Shown: positions 8,747-17,192 of the stretch, one piece after another
Layout: each line of letters starts with the position of its first letter
Numbering within the stretch: the first letter of the stretch is position 1
Assembly (NCBI GenBank): GCA_027622195.1
Contig: JAQBZO010000001.1
Location: 158,263 to 222,262, forward strand
Source: Planctomycetota bacterium
GTDB lineage: Bacteria; Planctomycetota; Phycisphaerae; Phycisphaerales; SM1A02
Direction of reading: 5' to 3'
DNA length: 64,000 nucleotides
Program-made: the position numbers and the translations under genes
Notes under the pieces: model-generated
Databases searched by the model: none
Told to the model about the DNA's origin: nothing
The model's input: the letters and a program-made list of their open reading frames with translations, nothing else

Positions 8747-10972
8747 TCACTTTGGATTCTCCGATGGTGTGTCCTTGCGAGGAGGCACTCGGTACAAGGC
8801 GCCTTGACGGGTCGTCGTGACGAGATCGAGTCTGCTTCGAAGCGTTGCGATTGCATCCTCTGAAACAACCAGAGAGAGCCATCCACTGTGTCGCCAACGG
8901 GACAACATGGCGTCGTCGAAGAGAACATGCGTGGCTCCGAGAGATCGAATCGACTCGACCCACGCCTCAGAATCGGATGGATTCGCCTCAATGATGGACG
9001 CGAGTCCTGCCCCATCCCATACCGATGCCGTGATGAATGGATCTTCAATCCAGAATGGAGCGCTATCGCCCACCAAAAGAATCGTGCGTTTCTCTCCCGC
9101 GAGATGGTTGCATGCGAAGGGTGCGGCGCACTCTTGCGCCGAGGTGATCCACTTTGAGGATGGCGCCTGATCGTCTTGCAAATACTTAGCGAGCCAGTGT
9201 CCGTTGGCGACCTCGTTGGCACCGATGAAGTCGAGTGGCCTTGGACGAGGGTTGGCACCGATGAAGTCGAGTGGCTTTTGAGGAGGGGGACCATCGTGAA
9301 GCAGAATCCACGCGGGCAAGAGGCACCATGCGGCGAGCAATACGGTGATGGCTGAGCGTGCTGTGCGCGGAACTTCGCTCCAGGAGATTCGCGCTGCTTG
9401 GATTCCAATCAACAACGCGCCCACAGGAAGGGTCGGAATCAAGAATCGACTGCGTTGATGCGTCGCAACCATCCAGAAAAGTAATTGGAGGACGAGTGTG
9501 AGGGAGAGGGCGCGGTCGATGCGGGACGCCTTGGAGGCAGGCAACACCCAAACGAGCGCGGCGGCAGCGAGAGCGATCCATGGAAATGGTCCCCACTGCC
9601 AGACCCAGGGCTCACTGGGACTCAATCGTGTTCCGATTCCAAAAGCAATCCACTCATTCCAAAGCGCGACGAATCCGGCAGAGGGAGGGGCATGATGCGC
9701 CGCTGCGAACGCGGCATCTTGTGCAGTCGTCCAGTGGACCGTGTCGTGTGGAGTGCCGAGTCCAAACACTGACCCTGCGAATGGAAAGAGTGGATTCCCG
9801 CTCGCGAGCGTGTTTCGGATGAGCCACGGAAGCAGCGGGAGCAGAAACGAGCCAGTCGCCCATCCTAATGCGCGCCAACGATGTTGGGGATTCAGCTCGA
9901 CCACCGCGACGATGGCGATGGGGAACATCGGAAGAACAACGAGCGCGATGCTCGACAACTTTGATCCCACGGCGAGCGCGGCGAACAATCCAACCAAAAC
10001 CGCTCGTTGTGCAGTGAGGTCATTTCCATCACGATCAGTGCCAGTCCAGAGGAGTGCCGCGAGCATTCCCGCTGTGCCGAGTAAGACGCCCGACTCGGTG
10101 TAGGCGAGTGATCCAGTGACAGTCAGCCAAGGAGTCGCGAGCACCGCAATGACAGAAAGAAGAACAGGGAGTGGCCATCGTCCAGTCATCGTGCTGCTCT
10201 CTGGAGTCGCACGCATCATGCGAACGCGCAGAGCGCTGCCAACGAGCAGTGCCGCCACGATGGCGATTCCAGCGTGCAACCATTGGCACGCGATGGATGC
10301 ATCCCATGCATTGCCACGAAGCACCATCAAATGCAAGTACGCCCCTTCGATCCAAGACGGAAACGAAAGGTAGACATTCGACGCGCTCGGATCCATGACT
10401 CCAGAGGCGAGCCATTCGCGTGGACCTTGCAAGTGGTAGGCCTGCGCGTCGTAACCGCCGAACTCAGTGCGCCAGAGCCAACCCGGGGTGCTCGATGCAG
10501 CAGCAAGAAGCGCAGCTATCGGAAGTGCGAGCAAGAGTGGAGCAACCGTCACGCGTTCGGTGATGCGAATGTTCTGACGGGGATGCGTGATCGTCCACAC
10601 AAAGCATCCCAACCCAATCGCCGTTACGGTGGTTGCGGCCACGCTGAGAAGTCCAACCGTGGCAAGGAGATTGTCGAGTGCGACCATCAGCGCAACGCCG
10701 AACGCAGCGCCAATCGTCCAATCCGTGAGCGGGGGCAATGCGTTGCGGACACGGATCAATGACAACGCCATCATGCCCATTCCGATCGACGACAACATCC
10801 ACATCAGCGCAAGCGAACCATCCGCCAGCGCGATGGATGGAAAGGTGGCGAGTGGGCGTCCATCACTCGAACCTTGATCGATGATCGCGATCGTCGCAGA
10901 AAGCACAGCGCAAAGAAAAACCGCACGGCGACCCGAAGGCGTCGTGCGGTGGATGGTGTCGATCGGCGCCAT
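8747..10972 (-). CDS. Large polytopic membrane protein (dolichyl-phosphate-mannose/GT39-like architecture, function unknown)
   Basis: 741 aa ORF, many hydrophobic helices, soluble C-terminal domain. Start uncertain because a terminator-like hairpin lies in the 5' end. Confidence 0.65.
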   Translation of the reverse strand: MAPIDTIHRTTPSGRRAVFLCAVLSATIAIIDQGSSDGRPLATFPSIALADGSLALMWMLSSIGMGMMALSLIRVRNALPPLTDWTIGAAFGVALMVALDNLLATVGLLSVAATTVTAIGLGCFVWTITHPRQNIRITERVTVAPLLLALPIAALLAAASSTPGWLWRTEFGGYDAQAYHLQGPREWLASGVMDPSASNVYLSFPSWIEGAYLHLMVLRGNAWDASIACQWLHAGIAIVAALLVGSALRVRMMRATPESSTMTGRWPLPVLLSVIAVLATPWLTVTGSLAYTESGVLLGTAGMLAALLWTGTDRDGNDLTAQRAVLVGLFAALAVGSKLSSIALVVLPMFPIAIVAVVELNPQHRWRALGWATGSFLLPLLPWLIRNTLASGNPLFPFAGSVFGLGTPHDTVHWTTAQDAAFAAAHHAPPSAGFVALWNEWIAFGIGTRLSPSEPWVWQWGPFPWIALAAAALVWVLPASKASRIDRALSLTLVLQLLFWMVATHQRSRFLIPTLPVGALLIGIQAARISWSEVPRTARSAITVLLAAWCLLPAWILLHDGPPPQKPLDFIGANPRPRPLDFIGANEVANGHWLAKYLQDDQAPSSKWITSAQECAAPFACNHLAGEKRTILLVGDSAPFWIEDPFITASVWDGAGLASIIEANPSDSEAWVESIRSLGATHVLFDDAMLSRWRHSGWLSLVVSEDAIATLRSRLDLVTTTRQGALYRVPPRKDTPSENPK
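9215..9275. repeat. Two 25 bp direct repeats, 36 bp period, in frame within the membrane protein gene
   Basis: gttggcaccgatgaagtcgagtggc at 9215..9239 and 9251..9275; encodes PLDFIGANPRPR-PLDFIGANEVAN. Confidence 0.9.
10912..10950 (-). terminator. Intrinsic terminator-like hairpin plus T-tract downstream of rplT
   Basis: Minus strand ACCGCACG...CGTGCGGT (8 bp perfect outer stem, 10920..10950) followed by TTTTTCTTT (plus-strand aaagaaaaa, 10912..10920). Confidence 0.6.
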
Positions 10973-10983
10973 GAGGCGCTCGG

Positions 10984-11343
10984 TTAGGCCTTCACTGTCT
11001 TAAGTGAAAGCGCGATGAGCGACTCAAACGTGTTTGGATCTTCAATCGCAATCTGCGAGAGCATCTTGCGGTTCAGCGAGCAGCAAGCGCGCGAAAGTCC
11101 GTGGATGAACAAGCTGTAGCGAGTGCCACGCATTCGGCATGCTGCCGTGATGCGGGTAATCCAAAGGCTGCGCATGTCGCGGCGACGAGCGCGTCGATCC
11201 CGCCAAGCGAAGCGTCCAGCGCGCATGAGCGCGACCTTGGCCTGCTGCTTGTGGCGGCTCTTTGTTCCGTAATAGCCTCGGGCTTCACGAAGAAGCTTTC
11301 GTCGGGCTTGGGTTCTCGCGGCGCCTTTTCTTACGCGTGGCAT
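10984..11343 (-). CDS. rplT: 50S ribosomal protein L20
   Basis: MPRVRKGAARTQARRKLLREARGYYGTKSRHKQQAKVALMRAGRFAWRDRRARRRDMRSLWITRITAACR. Confidence 0.97.
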   Translation of the reverse strand: MPRVRKGAARTQARRKLLREARGYYGTKSRHKQQAKVALMRAGRFAWRDRRARRRDMRSLWITRITAACRMRGTRYSLFIHGLSRACCSLNRKMLSQIAIEDPNTFESLIALSLKTVKA

Positions 11344-11416
11344 TGGAATCTCTCCTTAGGAGTTGTCTGAACGGGGGCTTGAAGGCACTTGAACCCGGCA
11401 GGCGGTAGATCGTGGA

Positions 11417-11713
11417 TTACTTGGTGGTGGATGCGGTCGCAGTCACCATGTCAACTTCAGCAGCCTCGGCCGCCATCTTCTTAGCCTTGGCCGCGTCGAA
11501 CTGCTCTTGCGAACGCAGTGGACGGAACAAGAGCTTCTTGAGCTCTCGCAGATTGCCGCCTCGGGCGTACCGATTCTTGCGGTAACTCTGCACTTGCGTG
11601 CCGGTCTTGTTGCTCTTCAAATGCCGACTATGTGGCGCTTTGAAGCGGACCTTGCCGCTTTTTGTGATCTTGACCCGCTTGAGCAGACCTTTGTGAGACT
11701 TGTTCTTAGGCAT
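11417..11713 (-). CDS. rpmI: 50S ribosomal protein L35 with C-terminal extension
   Basis: MPKNKSHKGLLKRVKITKSGKVRFKAPHSRHLKSNKTG...; extra tail AAKAKKMAAEAAEVDMVTATASTTK. Confidence 0.93.
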   Translation of the reverse strand: MPKNKSHKGLLKRVKITKSGKVRFKAPHSRHLKSNKTGTQVQSYRKNRYARGGNLRELKKLLFRPLRSQEQFDAAKAKKMAAEAAEVDMVTATASTTK

Positions 11714-11792
11714 AAGGCACCTTTCGCCACTTTGAGCGAAGCAGAACAGTATAGGAGTTTCTTGATTGATTGCCTAGGGGGTCAATCGCCCA

Positions 11793-12743
11793 TTACTGGC
11801 AAAGAAACACCTCAAAGGGATCTTCTCGCAATTGAGAGAATTCAAGTCGTTCAACCCCATCGAGCCCCCGGGGGAGCCAAATGTTGTCGACCGCCGCTGG
11901 TCCGAGATTCTTGAACAGGGGACTGGTCGTCCACTGAACCGAACCGTCTCCGCCAAGGACATTCTGTCCGACCGAGGCGTGATTGTCTGAGTTCATGGAG
12001 TCGGACTGCATGCGATTGCCGTAACGCTTTCCACAGACGAGTGGATTCGCATCGGCCGCGACAGGGGTGTTGGCAACGAATGAAAGAATGAGATGGCTTC
12101 GATGGAGTGGAACGCGCATCGCAATGGGATTGCGTCCACAGCACTTGGTGCAGCGACCGTGACAGTATCCCTTTGACTCAAGCGTGTTCAATGTTGCCGC
12201 AGTGCCCTCTTCAATATGTTCTTGAGAAGGTGCGCGTCCATCAGGAGCAGGAAAATCAAAGAGGCTCGCCATACTCGCCGCGATGGGCGAATAGCCATTG
12301 TGTTCCGAGGCGTAGCAATCCAGACCTTGAAAGAGTTCGCCAAAATTGGATGCGCACGCAGCCGTTTCTGCGTTCGCCCGAATGCGTGATGTCACGGGGA
12401 AGAGGATCGCAATGCCCACGAGCAACAACGCAGCCACAGTAATGAAATCAGGAATACGAATGCCGCGTCCCTTCGACGGCGTTGGCTCGAGCAGCATGCG
12501 TGCAAGCCGTTGCTCTTCTGCGCGGTGGATGCGTGCCATCGTGACATCGACGAGTGCTTCTTCCGGCGTAGCCACTTCCATCGCGTCGAGTGCGGTCAGT
12601 TGTTGCATCATGGAAGCGGCGAGGGCGCGATCTGCATCAGAGGCATCGCTCGAGAGGGCAGGATCCCAATTCGATTCAACGAGCAAGTCAAGAATGCGCT
12701 GATCCTCGCTGGAAAGTGCCGATTCTGGTGGCTGCATCGTCAT
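11793..12743 (-). CDS. Putative membrane anti-sigma factor with a DUF1559/pseudopilin-like extracytoplasmic tail
   Basis: ATGA overlap with the ECF sigma gene; acidic N-terminus, one TM (FITVAALLLVGIAILFPV), then ACASNFGELFQGLDCYASEHNGYSP and GQNVLGGDGSVQW. Confidence 0.6.
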   Translation of the reverse strand: MTMQPPESALSSEDQRILDLLVESNWDPALSSDASDADRALAASMMQQLTALDAMEVATPEEALVDVTMARIHRAEEQRLARMLLEPTPSKGRGIRIPDFITVAALLLVGIAILFPVTSRIRANAETAACASNFGELFQGLDCYASEHNGYSPIAASMASLFDFPAPDGRAPSQEHIEEGTAATLNTLESKGYCHGRCTKCCGRNPIAMRVPLHRSHLILSFVANTPVAADANPLVCGKRYGNRMQSDSMNSDNHASVGQNVLGGDGSVQWTTSPLFKNLGPAAVDNIWLPRGLDGVERLEFSQLREDPFEVFLCQ

Positions 12744-13369
12744 GATCGAGTGTCCATGTTCTTGTAGTTGGGCGCGGTACTGGACAACGTCTCCCACCGT
12801 TTTGCAAAGCGAGCGACGGCCGCGTGCAGTCGGCTCTTCACCGTGCCAAGGGGGATCTCCAGGATCTCTGCAATTTGTTGATAGCTCATCTTCTGAAAGT
12901 AACCGAGCACCAAGATCTCGCGGTGTGTTTCGGGAAGCGAGTCGACAGCGCGGCGAACAGCATCTGCCAACTCAGCGCGATCAAGTCCTTCACTGACTGG
13001 AGGACCCTTGCCGCCGATCAGCGTGACCGCGGTGGTGTCTCCATCGACACCGATGGGAGCATCGAGGCTCGCCATTCGATGTCGCTTGCCGCGGCGATGA
13101 AGATCGCGCGCCTTGTTTACTGCAATCGCATAGAGCCACGGACGGAATCGGCGCGTCGCATCGAAAGTGTGGCCAGCCAGATGGACTTGGAGAAATGTTT
13201 CTTGAAAGGCGTCCTCAGCGAGCGTTGGGTTGCCCGTGTAGCGCGCGAGGAATCCAAAGAGTTCGACTCGATAACGTTGAATCAACACGCGAAGCGCATC
13301 AGCGGAGCCATCGCGGTGCGCCTGAAAGAGGGTTGCGTCATCGAACTCTTCCAACGCTTCTGCCTCCAT
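12740..13369 (-). CDS. ECF RNA polymerase sigma factor
   Basis: Region 2 (FLARYTGNPTLAEDAFQETFLQVH...RFRPWLYAIAVNKARDLHRR) and region 4 (LPETHREILVLGYFQKMSYQQIAEILEIPLGTVKSRLHAAVARF). Start trimmed to MEAEALEEF. Confidence 0.93.
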   Translation of the reverse strand: MEAEALEEFDDATLFQAHRDGSADALRVLIQRYRVELFGFLARYTGNPTLAEDAFQETFLQVHLAGHTFDATRRFRPWLYAIAVNKARDLHRRGKRHRMASLDAPIGVDGDTTAVTLIGGKGPPVSEGLDRAELADAVRRAVDSLPETHREILVLGYFQKMSYQQIAEILEIPLGTVKSRLHAAVARFAKRWETLSSTAPNYKNMDTRS

Positions 13370-13546
13370 GCGTCCAATCGTATCCGCCGAAAGGGACGCA
13401 TCCCGATCACCACATCTTCCGCTTGCGATCGCGGCACCAACTCGACGAATGGAATGCCAAAGGGATTGAGGACGAGGTCCGATGAAAGCAGTGGCGAGAA
13501 TCGACACGATCCGTCCCATACGATCAGTTGTGGCGGGTAGTTCGGA

Positions 13547-14113
13547 TTATTTGGGCAGGTTTGACTCGGCTTCAAACTTGAACTTCTGTCCACCGATTGC
13601 CGCCGATGCCATCAATCCACGGCTGTCGCTGACGAAGATCACCACGCCGTCCGAGTATCCAGCCGCCGCCGCAGCGCCCGCACTGAGAGCCACCGCGCTC
13701 GCGCCCGCGGTCGGGGTGAATTGCCCTGCAACAAACTTCTCGTAAGTGGCTTGGTTACTGAAGAAAATGACCTCGTCGTAACTGGCTCCACCGATTTGAA
13801 ATCCGATCGATCCCTGCGTCATGTCCGCATAACCCACGCACGAGCCACTCTTGAAAACGACTCCGCGTCCGTAAGCCCCGCCCACGATAAACGCCCCTGT
13901 GCCGACATCAGGAAAAACCGCGTAGCCGTAGGCGTTGTCGAAGAATGGCTTCACCGACTCGTCCTCAGATTGCATGCGATTCACAGTCGATGCGACGGCG
14001 GCGCGAAGGGACGCGCGCTCGGAGATCGTGGCGGGTGCTGTGTTGCATCCGGTGAGGATCATGACGAGAAGGGAAACAACAATGGATGGAATCCGAAAGG
14101 AGTGAGAATGCAT
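13547..14113 (-). CDS. SYLF/Ysc84-like domain lipoprotein
   Basis: Lipobox-like VSLLVMILTGC; FFDNAYGYAVFPDVGTGAFIVGGAYGRGVVF, GSIGFQIGGASYDEVIFFSN. Confidence 0.8.
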   Translation of the reverse strand: MHSHSFRIPSIVVSLLVMILTGCNTAPATISERASLRAAVASTVNRMQSEDESVKPFFDNAYGYAVFPDVGTGAFIVGGAYGRGVVFKSGSCVGYADMTQGSIGFQIGGASYDEVIFFSNQATYEKFVAGQFTPTAGASAVALSAGAAAAAGYSDGVVIFVSDSRGLMASAAIGGQKFKFEAESNLPK

Positions 14114-14140
14114 GAGCGAGAGTGTAATCGATTCGACCCA

Positions 14141-14776
14141 TCAACGGCGCAGTGCCAAGAGGGCATTGGCGCAAAAAGTGGAAACGAGCAGCGCGTCTTT
14201 CACTGAGCGCGAGTGCTCAAGACCGCTTGAAGCATCGACACCCGCGGGTTCGACATGTCGAACTGCCGCGGCAACATTGTCGGCGGTGAGTCCGCCAGCG
14301 AGCATCGTTGGATGTCGACTCTCGCGCCGTGCGCGTGTGGCTGCGTCCCAGTCGCAGATGGCACCCGAACCTGGAACAGTTCCATCAACGAGGAGTGCAT
14401 CGACGTCAAGCGAATTCGCTTGGGCGATCGATTCGAAGTCCGATGCGGCACACGCGCGAATGATGGGAATGCCGTGGGCGCGCAGTGCGGCAATCGTTTC
14501 ATTCGAGATCGTTCCGTGACATTGCACCGCCCCCGTCCACTTGGAGATCATCGGATCCCCACTCTTGAGGTCCCGCACGACGGCGACGGTGACGGCATCG
14601 GGTGATTCCCATGCGAACGCGAGTTTGACTGCGGTCTCAAGCGTGATAGAACGGGGTGAGTCAGAGACGAGGACAACGCCAAGAAGATTCGCCCCTGCAC
14701 TCACAGCAGTGTGACCCATGCGCTCATCTGAGAGTCCACAGACCTTGATCCATGGGCGGGGGGGAAGAGTGATCAT
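14141..14776 (-). CDS. trpF: Phosphoribosylanthranilate isomerase
   Basis: WIKVCGL, SAGANLLGVVLVSDSPRSI, DALLVDG, MLAGGLTADNVAAAV, GVDASSGLE. ATGA overlap with the upstream gene. Confidence 0.88.
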   Translation of the reverse strand: MITLPPRPWIKVCGLSDERMGHTAVSAGANLLGVVLVSDSPRSITLETAVKLAFAWESPDAVTVAVVRDLKSGDPMISKWTGAVQCHGTISNETIAALRAHGIPIIRACAASDFESIAQANSLDVDALLVDGTVPGSGAICDWDAATRARRESRHPTMLAGGLTADNVAAAVRHVEPAGVDASSGLEHSRSVKDALLVSTFCANALLALRR

Positions 14777-15951
14777 GCGCACTCCATTTCGGCGCGAAGT
14801 TGTGCCGCAGTGGACCGTATGGCTATGGAGGATCCGTCAGAGAGCCCATCCAAAAGAGAGAGCGACTCGGCCTTGTTGCGCAGTCTTTTCCATGCCACCG
14901 CCGCGGCGAGGACGCGCACTTCATCCGACGATGATCCGCCTCCCATCTGCGTGAGTCCAATGCGCCACGCTTCGACTGCTGATTCCCATGACTCGCGCTG
15001 TGCGAGCGCATTGCCGATTCGCACGAGTTCGTGGGGCGAGATGTCGACATCCTCGCGGTCGGGTCCGAGTGCAATCCACTGCGTGACAGCAGCGGCATCG
15101 TCGGATCGAGCGAGTGCGAGGCGAAGCGCGTCTCCCTTCGAGACTGGTTTTGCAGGAATGGGACGAGTTCGAGTCGAAGAGGACGGCGCCTCTGCACCGG
15201 CCCAGGGGCCGTGGCGCTTTGAATCCTCGACCGCTCGCTTCATGGCGTTTCGTCGCCCGCGTTGCTTCCATGCAAAGACCACATCCCACTCGGTGCGCGA
15301 GATCATCCCCGTGGCGAGCAAGAGAACCATCGTTCCAAATCCTGCAAGGTATCCCGCCAAATGCGCGGCGTAGGCGACATTGCCCTCGCCCGAACCGAGG
15401 AATCCCATGAGATCGAAGGCGACCTGAATGCCCACCGCGATGGGGGCAGGCAGCGAGAAGATGCCGAGCAGAATGAAGAGGTTGAGGAAACGAACGCGTG
15501 CCTTGGGAAAGAGGGCGAGGAATGCGCCTGTCACGCCGCAGATCGCTCCGCTCGCGCCGACAAGCATGATCTGCGGAACAAGGATTGCTTCTGCGACGGC
15601 TGAAAGGACAGCCGCTCCGAGAAAGAGGGCAAGGAATCCGAGCGAACCGATGCGCCGCTCGACTGCTCGTCCGAAGGCGAGCAAGAAGATCATGTTGCCG
15701 ATGAGGTGCCAGATTCCATTCCAGTCGTGGGTCAGCGCGTAGGTCATCCACCGCCAAAGTTCGCCACTTTTCCCTGGGAGGACGGCGAGCATCGCAATGA
15801 TCTGGGGGGTTGGATTCCCGCCCATCTCGACGACGGCCCCCGACCGAACTTGGAGTGCGGCGACCATCGCGACGGCGACACACGCGAAGAGAATCGCGAA
15901 GGTCATCGGTGTCGGGCGGCTTGGATCTCGGTCAGTGCCTAGTGGAATCAT
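14773..15951 (-). CDS. Rhomboid-family intramembrane serine protease with C-terminal cytosolic region
   Basis: WRWMTYALTHDWNGIWHLIGNMIFLLAFG, catalytic GASGAICGVTGAFLALFP, second conserved His in AYAAHLAGYLAGF. Confidence 0.9.
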   Translation of the reverse strand: MIPLGTDRDPSRPTPMTFAILFACVAVAMVAALQVRSGAVVEMGGNPTPQIIAMLAVLPGKSGELWRWMTYALTHDWNGIWHLIGNMIFLLAFGRAVERRIGSLGFLALFLGAAVLSAVAEAILVPQIMLVGASGAICGVTGAFLALFPKARVRFLNLFILLGIFSLPAPIAVGIQVAFDLMGFLGSGEGNVAYAAHLAGYLAGFGTMVLLLATGMISRTEWDVVFAWKQRGRRNAMKRAVEDSKRHGPWAGAEAPSSSTRTRPIPAKPVSKGDALRLALARSDDAAAVTQWIALGPDREDVDISPHELVRIGNALAQRESWESAVEAWRIGLTQMGGGSSSDEVRVLAAAVAWKRLRNKAESLSLLDGLSDGSSIAIRSTAAQLRAEMECA

Positions 15952-16024
15952 CGAAGTGTGTGCATGGTTGCGTTGCTTCTACTATAAGTCCACACTCAAA
16001 CGATTGGAATAGGACACGAATCCG

Positions 16025-17164
16025 ATGGCGACTCAACTCATTTTCGATAAAGGGCTCGCGAACACCGTCGCAGCAGAAACCAGCCTCTCATTCATTGACG
16101 GAGAAAAGGGAGTGTTGGAGTATGTCGGCATCGAAATCGATGCACTGGCTCGACAATCCACCTTTGAAGAGACGACCTTTCTCTTGTGGAATCGGAGGCT
16201 GCCATCGCAAGATGAACTGAGTTCCTTCGAGCGCGATCTGAGGAAGGAGTACGAACTTCCCAGCGGCATGATCGACATGGTGCGAAAGATACCGCGGTCA
16301 GCACCTCCGATGCACGCGCTTCGCACATTGATCTCAGCGCTTTCGTTTTTTGATTTGGAAGCGGATGTGAATACTCCAGCGGCCAATGCGCGAAAGGCAA
16401 TGCGACTCGTCGCGAGAACACCTGGACTGATTGCTGCATTTGATCGACATCGCAAGGGCAAACCCATCATCCTTGCAGATGCACGTTTCGGTATCGCCGA
16501 AGATTTTCTGCGCATGCTCAATGGAACAGAACCCACTGTCGCAATGGCTCGCGCTTTTGATGTGTGTTTGATTCTGCACGCTGATCACGGACTCAATGCG
16601 AGCACCTTTGCCGCGCGCGTGACGATTTCGACACTGTCGGATATGTATTCCGCGATGACGAGCGCGGTGGGAACATTGAAGGGGCCGCTTCATGGCGGCG
16701 CGAATGAGGGGGTCATGCACATGCTCGAAGAAATCGGCACGATGGACCGAGTTGATGGATGGGTCCAGGAGCGCATCGGGCAAAAAGACAAGATCATGGG
16801 ATTCGGCCATCGCATCTACAAGTCGTATGACCCTCGCGCGACCTATCTCAAGACCTTCTCGCAGAAAATCGCGTCGGATACAGGCAATACACGCCTCTAT
16901 GAGATGAGTCGCCGGATCGAAGAGATTATGCACGAAGCGGTGGCGGCCAAGGGGATTTACCCTAATGTCGATTTCTATTCCGCGACCACCTATGCCTCGC
17001 TTGGACTCGACATCGATCTCTTCACCTGTCTATTCGCGATGAGCCGCATGTCGGGATGGACCGGACACTGCATCGAGCAACTCGAAGGCAATCGGCTGAT
17101 TCGTCCGCACGCTGAGTACAAGGGACCTCACGGCGTGAAGTACCTGCCGATCTCGCAGCGCTGA
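16025..17164 (+). CDS. gltA: Citrate synthase
   Basis: LILHADHGLNASTFAAR, GPLHGGANEGVMHMLEEIG, IMGFGHRIYKSYDPRA, NVDFYSATTYASLG. Confidence 0.95.
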   Translation: MATQLIFDKGLANTVAAETSLSFIDGEKGVLEYVGIEIDALARQSTFEETTFLLWNRRLPSQDELSSFERDLRKEYELPSGMIDMVRKIPRSAPPMHALRTLISALSFFDLEADVNTPAANARKAMRLVARTPGLIAAFDRHRKGKPIILADARFGIAEDFLRMLNGTEPTVAMARAFDVCLILHADHGLNASTFAARVTISTLSDMYSAMTSAVGTLKGPLHGGANEGVMHMLEEIGTMDRVDGWVQERIGQKDKIMGFGHRIYKSYDPRATYLKTFSQKIASDTGNTRLYEMSRRIEEIMHEAVAAKGIYPNVDFYSATTYASLGLDIDLFTCLFAMSRMSGWTGHCIEQLEGNRLIRPHAEYKGPHGVKYLPISQR

Positions 17165-17192
17165 TTGATCGGCCCGTTGCCGATGCGACGAC

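Noticed and set aside
8497-9408. 303 aa minus-strand ORF with a SSKATRLHRCQ-like repeat in an overlapping frame
   Set aside because: Alternative frame of the membrane protein gene; the repeat is the same DNA duplication read out of frame.
11748-11753. TATACT -10-like element upstream of rpmI
   Set aside because: No acceptable -35 at proper spacing; left out as a feature.
14921-15883. 320 aa minus-strand ORF
   Set aside because: Arg-rich alternative frame within the rhomboid gene.
17168-17184. Hairpin atcggc-ccgtt-gccgat after gltA
   Set aside because: Short 6 bp stem and no T-tract on either strand; not enough for a terminator call.
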